Source: Hyphomonas pacifica (GTDB lineage: Bacteria; Pseudomonadota; Alphaproteobacteria; Caulobacterales; Hyphomonadaceae). Taken from it: 64,000 nucleotides of DNA. The notes beneath the pieces are model-generated. The model did not search any database. It had not been told where the DNA came from and was given only the letters and a program-made list of their open reading frames with translations. This document shows, piece after piece, positions 56,477 through 64,000 of this stretch. Position numbers and translations under genes: made by a program. The stretch lies in contig NZ_AWFA01000011.1 of NCBI RefSeq assembly GCF_000682675.1, positions 1 through 64,000 of the forward strand, in the 5' to 3' direction. How positions within the stretch are numbered: the first letter of the stretch is position 1; each line of letters opens with the position of its first letter.

Positions 56477-58866
56477 TCCGCGCCAGCCTTCAAATGGCGG
56501 TTCAGGAATTCCATCCGCGTTTTCATCAGGTGTACCTGCAGGGCTTCTCCGCGAACGCCATGGCGCTGGCCCGGATAGGTCATCAGCTCGAACAGTTTCC
56601 CCTTTTCCTGCAGCATTGCCATAAGGCGTGTCGCATTATCGAACGTGACATTGTCATCCGCCATGCCGTGCACCAGCAGCAGCGGGGTCTCCAGATTGTC
56701 GACATGGGGGAACACACTTGAGGCGTCATAGCCTTCCGGATTGTTCTCCGGGGTGCCCATGTAACGCTCCGTGTAGAATGTGTCATAGAGGCTCCAGTCG
56801 GTCACGGCCGCACCGGCCACTGCGGCTGCGAACGTACCTTCCGGGGCCTGTAAAACCGTCATCAGCGTCATGTAGCCGCCATAAGACCAGCCCTGAATGG
56901 CAATCCGGTCGGCATCCACAAAGGGCTGCGCCTTCAGCCATTTCACGCCCTCCAGCTGGTCGGCCACTTCATGCTTTCCGGTCTGGTGATAGATCACATC
57001 CTCAAATTTCTTGCCGCGATTCCAGCTGCCACGATTGTCCAGGCGGAACACGATATAGCCTTGTCGGGAGAGGTATTGATCAGACAGGCTCTCCCAGTCC
57101 CGGTCCACCGTCTGTACGTGTGGGCCGCCATAGACTTCGATAATCGCCGGATACTTCTTTGAGTCATCGAAATCCGGCGGCGTCTGGATGGAATAATACA
57201 GCGTCTGCCCGTCATTTGCGGTCAGCGTGCCATACTCCGGCACGGTATGTTGCTCCAGATACGGATAATAGGGGTGGCTCTCGTCCAGCTTGTTCTCAAG
57301 CAGCCAGGCGATCAGCGTGCCATCCGCTTTGTACAGGCCCGTCTGGGGCGGCTGGTCCGGCGCAGAGGAGGTGCCGACAAAGCTTCTGCCGTCCGGGGCC
57401 ATGGTGATGGACCAGCTCTTGCCTGTTTCGGTAATGCGCTGCGGCGCAGGGCATTCCACCTTCATCAGGGCAGCCATCGGCATCAGGTCGATGCAATTGC
57501 TTTCCGATAGTGGCCGGCGGGCGGGGTCGCCATCGGCGTTCGTGTCCACCTCGTCGCTGCGCGTTGCAATCGGAATGCTGTAGAGATGCTTCTCCAGCGG
57601 CGTATCGGCGTAGCCGGTGAAGTAGACAAGGCCCGCGTCCGTATCGACGCCCTCAATCGCACTCACCACCCAGTCGCCACGGGTTAGCGGGATCATGTCC
57701 CCGCCTTCAGGGCGCAGTTCATAGACCTGCCGATATCCTGTCTTCTCCGTTGTCTGAAGGATTCGGTCATCGACCACCGTAAAGTCACTGGACAGATTCA
57801 CCCAGGTCTTTTGCGTTTCCTTGAACGGGCTCCACACCCGCCATGGTTTGCCGTCAGAGCGGTGATAGCGGATTTCGGTCTGGTCGCGGTTCACGGTCTG
57901 GAACCAGATGCTATCATCGCTCCAGTTGACCCGCGCCAGATAAGTGTCCGGCCCCACGGAATAGAGTTTCGTGGTCTCTCCCGTTTTGATGTCCAGCACG
58001 AACAGGTCCACCTTCGCATTCGGCCGCCCGGCGCGCGGATAGCGCTGTTCGATGACGGTCACATTTTCTGCGGCAATGTCGAACCGGGGCACGACATCCA
58101 CCGGGCTCTCATCGACCCGCGTATAGGCGACATAGCGGTCATCCGGGCTCCACCAATAGCCAGTATAGCGGCTCATCTCTTCCTGCGCGACAAACTCTGC
58201 TACGCCATAGGAGACGGCCTTGTCGGGCTCGGCTTCAGGGGAGAGGCGCTTTTCCTCTCCGCTCGCCAGATCGACCATCCACAGGGCGCCATCGCGAATG
58301 AAGCTCGCATATTTGCCGCGGGGCGAGATATTGGCGTCATATTCGAATGTGTCAGTGTCGGTCAGCTGCCTGGTCTGCGGGCCATCCGGCGTCAGGGTAA
58401 CCAGATGCAGATCGCCGCCCAGCGGGATCAGTATCGTGTCCGCCGTGCCCCAGGAATAATCCAGAATGCCGGTCTTGCCCGCCGTCCGCTTGCGCTCACG
58501 CAGGGCTTTTGCTTCTTCCGACAGCTCGACATCTTCCGGTTCCAGCAGCCGCGAGTCGACCAAAAGCGATTGTTCGCCCGTCGCCACATCGAACTGCCAC
58601 AGATCATAGCGGGCTTGGTCAGTCTCCTTGGCCTTCAGGAACGTCACGCGCTTGCCATCTGGGGAGTATTTTACCCCCATCGGCGAGGAGCCATTCAGCG
58701 ATGGCGAGGCGTAAAGGCGTTCAAGGGTCAAATCTGTCATGGGTCGGGATACTGCCTTGGCGGGAGAGGAATCTGCGAATGTTGGCGCGGCGACGAGACT
58801 GGAAAATAGGGCCAATCCTGTAGCCGCAGCAGCAGTTTGAGCGATATTCAGGAGTGATGCTTTCAT
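56473..58866 (-). CDS. Dipeptidyl peptidase IV (S9 family), secreted
   Basis: 797 residues from the ATG that begins a signal peptide ending in AAPTFA; an ATG 10 codons upstream is in frame. A beta-propeller (DPPIV_N) precedes the alpha/beta hydrolase. The Glu pair VAQEEMSRYTG that anchors the N-terminus of substrates, the nucleophile in GWSYGGYMTL, the Asp in HGMADDNV and the His in GQRHGVRG are visible. It removes X-Pro dipeptides, probably in the periplasm. First gene of the leftward run that continues to the Nudix gene. Confidence 0.94.
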   Translation of the reverse strand: MKASLLNIAQTAAAATGLALFSSLVAAPTFADSSPAKAVSRPMTDLTLERLYASPSLNGSSPMGVKYSPDGKRVTFLKAKETDQARYDLWQFDVATGEQSLLVDSRLLEPEDVELSEEAKALRERKRTAGKTGILDYSWGTADTILIPLGGDLHLVTLTPDGPQTRQLTDTDTFEYDANISPRGKYASFIRDGALWMVDLASGEEKRLSPEAEPDKAVSYGVAEFVAQEEMSRYTGYWWSPDDRYVAYTRVDESPVDVVPRFDIAAENVTVIEQRYPRAGRPNAKVDLFVLDIKTGETTKLYSVGPDTYLARVNWSDDSIWFQTVNRDQTEIRYHRSDGKPWRVWSPFKETQKTWVNLSSDFTVVDDRILQTTEKTGYRQVYELRPEGGDMIPLTRGDWVVSAIEGVDTDAGLVYFTGYADTPLEKHLYSIPIATRSDEVDTNADGDPARRPLSESNCIDLMPMAALMKVECPAPQRITETGKSWSITMAPDGRSFVGTSSAPDQPPQTGLYKADGTLIAWLLENKLDESHPYYPYLEQHTVPEYGTLTANDGQTLYYSIQTPPDFDDSKKYPAIIEVYGGPHVQTVDRDWESLSDQYLSRQGYIVFRLDNRGSWNRGKKFEDVIYHQTGKHEVADQLEGVKWLKAQPFVDADRIAIQGWSYGGYMTLMTVLQAPEGTFAAAVAGAAVTDWSLYDTFYTERYMGTPENNPEGYDASSVFPHVDNLETPLLLVHGMADDNVTFDNATRLMAMLQEKGKLFELMTYPGQRHGVRGEALQVHLMKTRMEFLNRHLKAGAE

Positions 58867-58989
58867 GTGGGGGAGCTTACCGGTTTGGGTGGTCATGTCA
58901 TCCAGTCTGATGACACGATTTAGCTTTTTTAGCTGCAAAACTGCGAATTCGCGCTAGGCAAGGGCATCGATTTCCATATCGTACCCCTC

Positions 58990-59613
58990 ATGGTGGATGG
59001 GCAATCTCTGTTTGAAAAAGCCTTTGCCTTGCTGATAGACGGCGAGGGGGGCGAGAGTTTGCTGAAGGCTTCGGCGCTCATGCGCCGTGCCGCTGACGAA
59101 GGTCACGCCGCTGCGGCCAATAATTTCGGGGCCATGCTGCATCATGGACGCGGCGTCCATCAGGATTTCGCTGCGGCCCGCGCCTATTATACGCAGGCCG
59201 CTGAAGCAGGACTCCCGACAGCTATTTTCAACCTCGGCTTCATGTATCTTCACGGCCTGGGTGGTGTGAAGGATGAAGAAAAAGCCCGCGAACACTTTGA
59301 GCGCGCGGCGGAAATGAGCGTTGTTGATGCCATCACTTATCTGGGCGCTATGCTGATGACTGGGGCCGGTGGCCCGCAGGCCTATGACGCCGCGCGCGAA
59401 TGGTGGGGTAAGGGCGCAAATCTGGGGGATAGCCGCTGCGCCTTCAATTTGGGCATCGCCAATGCGGGAGGTCATGGCCAGAAGCCGGACTATGTCGAGG
59501 CTTGGCGCTGGTTCTCCCGCGCGCATGATATGGGCAGCCACAGTGCCGCGAACGAGCTGGAGCGTCTGGCCATCGTCATGACGGAAGAAGAGCGCCGCCG
59601 CGCCGACGCCTGA
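58990..59613 (+). CDS. Sel1-repeat (TPR-like) protein
   Basis: 207 residues made of about four to five 36-residue Sel1 repeats, with typical GAML-G-G and A--YY--AA signature spacing; no signal peptide. Such proteins scaffold other proteins, often in envelope or signalling tasks. It is divergent from the DPP4-type gene and converges on the membrane-protein gene. No good Shine-Dalgarno is seen. Confidence 0.85.
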   Translation: MVDGQSLFEKAFALLIDGEGGESLLKASALMRRAADEGHAAAANNFGAMLHHGRGVHQDFAAARAYYTQAAEAGLPTAIFNLGFMYLHGLGGVKDEEKAREHFERAAEMSVVDAITYLGAMLMTGAGGPQAYDAAREWWGKGANLGDSRCAFNLGIANAGGHGQKPDYVEAWRWFSRAHDMGSHSAANELERLAIVMTEEERRRADA

Positions 59614-59630
59614 TTATCCTGCAATTCAGC

Positions 59631-60467
59631 TTATTCCGGGTTTGTTTCCAGGGCAGGTTCGTCTGATCGCTCCGCCGTCGCAGCAGCCGCATCCTGCTCA
59701 TGTAGTTCATTCAGCGCCCGGCCGACATCCTGGCCAACCCAGAAGCCTGCTGCCATGGAAGCGGTTGTCGGCCCCAATATACCGACGCATGATGTCACGA
59801 AGCCCAGAAGCAGGGCGCGCCATAGCCTTGCGCCTTTTTTGTGCACGCCTTTCAGTCCACGCCATGTGGTCAGGGCGTCGAATCCGAAGGTCACAAGCAT
59901 TGAGAGCCCCGCGACGGCCATCATCAGGGAGAAAGGCAGCTTGGCCGTGGTGATCATCAGCACCGTCAGCAGCGTTGTGCTGGGAATGATGGCCGCAAAG
60001 AACAGGCGTATGCGCGTGATGGTCGGCGTGCCCTTGCCCCAGATGCGCATTAGCAGGGCCGTCAGGGTACACCAGAAGCCCACGGCAAACGGATAGACCA
60101 GCCAGTTCTTCTCCATCATGTCGTCAACCATCGCGTTGACGTTAAGGCGGGGCTCCACCTCACGAAGTTGCTGCGCTGTGGTTTCGAAGGCCACTTGCAT
60201 CATTGTGTTCTCGCTGGCCCAGAAGAATTTGAACAGGAACAGGATGGCGATCAGCGAAAAGTAGACGCGGAAAGAGGGTGTGTAAGTGCCGTTCATCCAT
60301 CCTGGAGTCCGCGCCGCCGCGAATACTTTGGCGGGGCTACGAAACAGGTCCCACACGGTGTTTGCCGCGCGAATGTTCAGCCCGAAGACATCCTCCAGCA
60401 TGTCGTCCAGGTCCGGTTGCCGCTCGGCGGCTTTTTCCTTGGAGACGGGTTGTTTTGGTTCTGTCAT
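59631..60467 (-). CDS. Multi-helix membrane protein (DUF3667-like), function unknown
   Basis: 278 residues. A polar N-terminus (1-45), a TYTPSFRVYFSLIAILFLF (about 62-80) first helix and four to five hydrophobic segments in total are visible, with an acidic C-terminus. The R-P-T pattern near the first helix recalls DUF3667. The family call is tentative. It converges on the Sel1 gene. Confidence 0.65.
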   Translation of the reverse strand: MTEPKQPVSKEKAAERQPDLDDMLEDVFGLNIRAANTVWDLFRSPAKVFAAARTPGWMNGTYTPSFRVYFSLIAILFLFKFFWASENTMMQVAFETTAQQLREVEPRLNVNAMVDDMMEKNWLVYPFAVGFWCTLTALLMRIWGKGTPTITRIRLFFAAIIPSTTLLTVLMITTAKLPFSLMMAVAGLSMLVTFGFDALTTWRGLKGVHKKGARLWRALLLGFVTSCVGILGPTTASMAAGFWVGQDVGRALNELHEQDAAAATAERSDEPALETNPE

Positions 60468-60635
60468 CTGGCTCCCCGCGAGAATGGCAGGCCATTCTGA
60501 TTACGCGCATCGCTGTGCCAATCTGCTTATATTGTCAAATGCGTTCGGCCTGCATTGCGTCTGCCCGCTTGATTTTCCCCCGCGCCCGCGTAACTGAGGC
60601 GACGTATTCCCCCTAAGTTTCAGGAGACGCTTCCA

Positions 60636-62300
60636 ATGGCCGGTCCCCAATACGTTTATCATATGCAGGGTCTCTCCAAGACCTATCCTGGCGGCAAGAA
60701 GGTGTTCGAGAACATCCACCTCTCTTTCCTGCCGGATGCCAAGATCGGTGTCGTCGGCGTCAACGGTGCTGGTAAGTCCACCCTTCTGCGCATCATGGCC
60801 GGTCAGGACAAGGAATTCAACGGTGAGGCTTGGGCCGCTGATGGCGTGAAAGTCGGCTACCTGCCTCAGGAGCCGCAGCTCGACCCGTCCAAGAACGTGT
60901 TCGACAATATCGCCGCCTCCTGTCCGGAAAAGCAGATGCTGGACAAGTTCAACGAAATTTCAGGGAAGCTGGGCGAAGACTATTCCGACGAACTGATGGA
61001 AGAGATGACCGCGCTGCAGGAGCAGATCGACGCGGCAGATGCGTGGGACATCGATTCCAAGATCCAGATGGCCATGGAAGCCCTGCGCTGCCCGGCGGAT
61101 AATGCGGACGTCAACAATCTCTCCGGGGGTGAGGTTCGCCGTGTCGCGATCTGCGCGCTGCTGCTGTCCAAGCCTGACATGATCCTCATGGATGAACCGA
61201 CCAACCACCTCGACGCCGAGACGGTCGCGTGGCTCCAGAACTATCTGATCAACTTCAAGGGCTGCGTCATCCTGGTCACCCACGACCGTTACTTCCTGGA
61301 TGACATCACCAGCTGGATTCTTGAGCTGGACCGCGGCCGCGGCGTGCCATTCCAGGGCAACTATTCCGGCTGGGTTGAGCAGAAGGCCAAGCGGATGGAA
61401 CAAGAGGCCCGCGAAGAGCGCGGCAAGCAACGCTCGCTGGCCAAGGAACTTGAATGGGTCCGTTCCAGCCCAAAAGCCCGTCAGGCGAAATCCAAGGCGC
61501 GTATCCAGTCCTACGAACAGAAGGCAGCCGAGGCCGAGAAGGAAAAGGTCTCAACCGCGCAGATCCGCATTCCCCCGGGCCCGCGTCTCGGCAATGTGGT
61601 TCTGGAGGCCGAAGGCCTGCGCAAGGGCTTTGGCGACAACCTCCTGATCGAAGATCTCGAATTCAAGCTGCCGCCGGGTGGCATTGTTGGCGTGATCGGC
61701 CCCAACGGTGCGGGTAAATCCACCCTGTTCAAGATGATCCTCGGCCAGGAAGAGCCGGACGCCGGTACGCTTCGCGTCGGTGACACGGTGAAATTCGGCT
61801 ATGTCGACCAGAGCCGCAACAAGCTCGACGACAACAAGAATGTCTGGGAAGAGATTTCCGGCGGCACGGACGTCATCGACCTTGGCGGTGTGGAAGTGAA
61901 CTCCCGTGCCTATGTCGGCGCCTTCAACTTCAAGGGCTCTGATCAGCAGAAGAAAGTGGGCCTTCTGTCCGGGGGTGAGCGTAACCGCGTGCACCTTGCC
62001 AAGATGCTGAAACAGGCCTCCAACGTCCTCCTGCTTGACGAACCGACCAACGATCTTGATGTCGAAACATTGCAGGCACTCGAAGAGGGCCTGGATGCTT
62101 TCCCGGGCTGTGCCGTGATCATCTCGCACGATCGCTGGTTCCTGGACCGTATGGCGACGCACATCCTGGCCTTCGAGGGCGACTCCCATGTTGAATGGTT
62201 CGAGGGTGACTTCTCCTCCTACCTGGAGGATAAAAAGCGTCGCCTCGGCGAAGATGCTGTTAATCCCAAGCGCTTGAAATTCAAGAAGTTTGCGCGCTAA
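60636..62300 (+). CDS. ettA: Energy-dependent translational throttle protein EttA
   Basis: 554 residues, the usual length for EttA. Two ABC domains in tandem show Walker A GVNGAGKST and GPNGAGKST, signature LSGGEVRR and LSGGERNR, and the arm region between them. It binds the E-site of the ribosome and gates entry into elongation according to ATP/ADP. AGGAG precedes the ATG. Confidence 0.97.
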   Translation: MAGPQYVYHMQGLSKTYPGGKKVFENIHLSFLPDAKIGVVGVNGAGKSTLLRIMAGQDKEFNGEAWAADGVKVGYLPQEPQLDPSKNVFDNIAASCPEKQMLDKFNEISGKLGEDYSDELMEEMTALQEQIDAADAWDIDSKIQMAMEALRCPADNADVNNLSGGEVRRVAICALLLSKPDMILMDEPTNHLDAETVAWLQNYLINFKGCVILVTHDRYFLDDITSWILELDRGRGVPFQGNYSGWVEQKAKRMEQEAREERGKQRSLAKELEWVRSSPKARQAKSKARIQSYEQKAAEAEKEKVSTAQIRIPPGPRLGNVVLEAEGLRKGFGDNLLIEDLEFKLPPGGIVGVIGPNGAGKSTLFKMILGQEEPDAGTLRVGDTVKFGYVDQSRNKLDDNKNVWEEISGGTDVIDLGGVEVNSRAYVGAFNFKGSDQQKKVGLLSGGERNRVHLAKMLKQASNVLLLDEPTNDLDVETLQALEEGLDAFPGCAVIISHDRWFLDRMATHILAFEGDSHVEWFEGDFSSYLEDKKRRLGEDAVNPKRLKFKKFAR

Positions 62301-62304
62301 ACAT

Positions 62305-62333
62305 TTTCCGGCGCTCTCATGTGGCGCCGGAAA
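62305..62333 (+). terminator. Probable terminator after ettA
   Basis: TTTCCGGCGC and GCGCCGGAAA form a perfect 10-bp stem with a 9-base loop just past the stop. A second stem, TTCTCC/GGAGAA (62334-62350), follows. The T-run is poor, so efficiency is uncertain. Confidence 0.55.
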
Positions 62334-62450
62334 TTCTCCACAATGGAGAAATCTCAAATTAACACATTTCTTGTATCAGATTGAACAGGGCAGGGGTAAT
62401 CAATCAACGTGACCATGGGGGTGGTCGCGCGAAAAATGTGGTGATCCCTA

Positions 62451-63596
62451 TTGGCCCAGTCCCAGGCGAGACAAAAATCGGACGCTCCGTCTTCCGCAGA
62501 AAATGCGTCTGATGAGGCAGATTCCAACACGGACATTATCCATCAGGAAGGGCCTTCCTCTTCCAATTTCGACAACATCATTGCGCTGCTTCGCAGTATG
62601 TTGATGGTCGAGACCGTCACAGTCTCAATCGCTTACGGACAGCACGAGCACCTGCTCGCCTCCTCGGCCCTGCCGCAGGACGACATCTACAGCAACGTCC
62701 AGTTCTTCGCCGGAGTCCCGATCTATTCCTATGACAAGGAGATCATCGGCACGCTCTCCATCATGGATTCCCAGCCGCGCAAACTGACGCCCAACCAGTT
62801 GACTTCCCTTGAGGATGTCGCGCGCGTTGCGTCAGACCTGTTCGAGCTGCGCAAGCTGGCCTCGATTGATGGCCTCACCGGCCAGATGACCCGCCGCGCC
62901 TTTGAGCAGGAATCCCGTCGGGTACTGCAGCTGTCTTCGCGTCATAGGCACAATGTCTCGATAATTGGTCTGGATGTTGATCATTTCAAATCGATCAACG
63001 ACACATATGGCCACGCAGCTGGGGACGAGGTACTCAAGAAGGTCGCCCAAAGCTGCGCCGAAACGCTGCGCACCAGTGACATGCTCGGCCGGCTTGGAGG
63101 CGAGGAATTCGCTGTCCTGCTACAGGAAACCGACCATGAAGGCGCCACCCAGGTGGCCGAGAAGCTGCGCATGGCCATTTCCCTGCTGCGTTTTGAATTC
63201 GACGGCAAAACCGTTGGTGTCACGGCCAGCTTCGGCATCACCTCCAATGTGCATGGGGACTATGATCTCTCAACGCTGATGGAGCAGGCCGATGCGGCCA
63301 TGTACAAAGCCAAGCAGACCGGGCGGAACCGCTGTGTAGCCTATGGCGATGAACAGCTGCCCGAGCGCGTGCTGCGCCGGCGTGTGCTGAAATCCGGTCA
63401 GATTCAATTCGCTGGCAATGCCGCCAATATTGACTGCACGGTCCGCCAGCTTGGTCAGGATGGTGCAGGGCTGGATTTGGTAACCACCACGAACGTGCCA
63501 AACGAGTTTCGCCTGCACATTCGCTCAGATGGCCTGACGGCCAATTGCCGGGTTGTCAGCCGTACACAGACCCATCTGGATGTGGTCTTCCGCTAG
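62451..63596 (+). CDS. GAF-GGDEF-PilZ protein (probable diguanylate cyclase with output domain)
   Basis: 381 residues from a TTG, the first possible start after the upstream in-frame stop; the next ATG is at codon 50. A GAF-like domain (about 42-135) precedes a GGDEF domain (about 137-300) with GGEEF at 216-220 and the I-site RTSD at 207-210. A PilZ-like domain (about 306-381) ends the protein. Its c-di-GMP-binding RxxxR is present near 306, but the D/NxSxxG motif is degenerate (QLGQDGAG). The protein could both make and respond to cyclic di-GMP. Confidence 0.85.
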   Translation: MAQSQARQKSDAPSSAENASDEADSNTDIIHQEGPSSSNFDNIIALLRSMLMVETVTVSIAYGQHEHLLASSALPQDDIYSNVQFFAGVPIYSYDKEIIGTLSIMDSQPRKLTPNQLTSLEDVARVASDLFELRKLASIDGLTGQMTRRAFEQESRRVLQLSSRHRHNVSIIGLDVDHFKSINDTYGHAAGDEVLKKVAQSCAETLRTSDMLGRLGGEEFAVLLQETDHEGATQVAEKLRMAISLLRFEFDGKTVGVTASFGITSNVHGDYDLSTLMEQADAAMYKAKQTGRNRCVAYGDEQLPERVLRRRVLKSGQIQFAGNAANIDCTVRQLGQDGAGLDLVTTTNVPNEFRLHIRSDGLTANCRVVSRTQTHLDVVFR

Positions 63597-63604
63597 CGCG
63601 CCCC

Positions 63605-64000
63605 TTACTCGACCGGTCGGTTCTCATCCAGCAGGTCGCCTTCCTTGCTCCCGGCGCGCTCCTCGGCGACCTTCTGGTCGATATGTTCATCCGGTTTCAC
63701 ATCAGCTGCCTCGCTGGTATCGACCGGTACGGATGATTTCGGTTTCGGCTCGGGCTTTGCCGGGGCGGGGTTGCCGACGCTCAAGTCCGGGCCATTGTCA
63801 AAGCGCAGACGATAGATCGGCTCGGGCAGGGTGAAGCCGGCTTCTTCCAGCACATCCTTCGCTGCACTGATGGCCAGGCCGCGCGCCTTGGCAAAGTTTG
63901 TCTTCCGTTGATCCACCCATCCCATAAAGCGCAACACGATATTGGAATCGCCAACCGTCTGGATAAACGCCTCCGGGTCCGGTGTCGCCAGCACAAAGGG
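63605..64000 (-). CDS. MscS-type mechanosensitive channel, C-terminal part (cut by the window)
   Basis: 131 residues, from the window edge to the stop. The sequence starts inside the MscS C-terminal domain (VGDSNIVLRFMGWVDQRKTNF and AKDVLEEAGFTLPEPIYRLRF, the mixed alpha/beta region) and ends with a Pro/Glu/Lys-rich tail. The N-terminal membrane part lies outside. Converges on the GGDEF gene with eight bases between. Confidence 0.85.
   Translation of the reverse strand, partial: PFVLATPDPEAFIQTVGDSNIVLRFMGWVDQRKTNFAKARGLAISAAKDVLEEAGFTLPEPIYRLRFDNGPDLSVGNPAPAKPEPKPKSSVPVDTSEAADVKPDEHIDQKVAEERAGSKEGDLLDENRPVE

Noticed and set aside
57811..58809. 332-codon open frame opposite the DPP4-type gene
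   Set aside because: Lies wholly inside a gene with intact catalytic motifs, with no ribosome-binding site or recognisable domain.

Overview
This 64 kb window reads as a chromosomal segment of an alphaproteobacterium, most probably of the Caulobacterales and close to the family Hyphomonadaceae. That placement is inference from gene content and order. The pointers are a PhyR-type general stress regulator, a type 2 heme A synthase (ctaA), a class I PHA synthase, a DUF2842 protein, tandem cold-shock domains and the conserved runs tatABC-serS-surE-pcm-yajC-secDF and rplM-rpsI-argC. I saw no insertion sequence, prophage, CRISPR array or rRNA operon; one tRNA gene (Glu, TTC) is present. Coding density is high and most genes are housekeeping.

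Layout. Positions 1-8100 are the most accessory part: phyR, a histidine-rich zinc-type TonB receptor with a small upstream partner gene, an unrecognised two-gene module (four-TM coiled-coil protein plus an anchored vWA-like protein) and a lipoprotein glycoside hydrolase of family 9. Positions 8100-16500 hold xth and the protein-export and translation run tatABC, serS, surE, pcm, yajC, secD, secF. Positions 16500-24300 hold a LOG-family hydrolase, an Atm1-type ABC exporter, a phosphatidylserine decarboxylase-like protein without its catalytic serine, ctaA, an unknown lipoprotein, rplM, rpsI and argC. Positions 24300-32220 hold phaC, a lipoprotein plus aminotransferase pair, hom, glpX, recJ and tRNA-Glu. 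Positions 32300-41500 hold a tandem cold-shock protein, a DUF192 protein, a thioesterase, a cyanide-insensitive-type bd oxidase with a small third gene, an acyl-CoA synthetase, groSL under a CIRCE element, and a diguanylate cyclase.

Positions 41500-48900 hold a DUF3137 protein and a tightly overlapping leftward operon DUF4129-DUF4350-MoxR-DUF58-SpoIIM-RDD, a conserved cluster thought to act in envelope functions. Positions 49000-60500 hold free-methionine-sulfoxide reductase and a long leftward run: a DPP4-type peptidase, a Nudix hydrolase, DUF1330, a GST-like protein, a double caspase-fold protein, a cystathionine lyase and a carboxylesterase. A Sel1-repeat protein and a membrane protein follow. 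Positions 60600-64000 hold ettA, a GAF-GGDEF-PilZ protein and the C-terminal part of a MscS-type channel cut by the window edge.

Best candidates for something new: the two-gene membrane/vWA-like module (3685-6064); the tandem pseudo-caspase/caspase protein (52465-54315); a phosphatidylserine decarboxylase pseudoenzyme (19097-19972); a GH9 protein without the family's catalytic glutamate (6160-8097); and an intergenic hairpin that buries the ribosome-binding site of the zinc-type receptor in a way that translation of the upstream gene could open (3172-3233).
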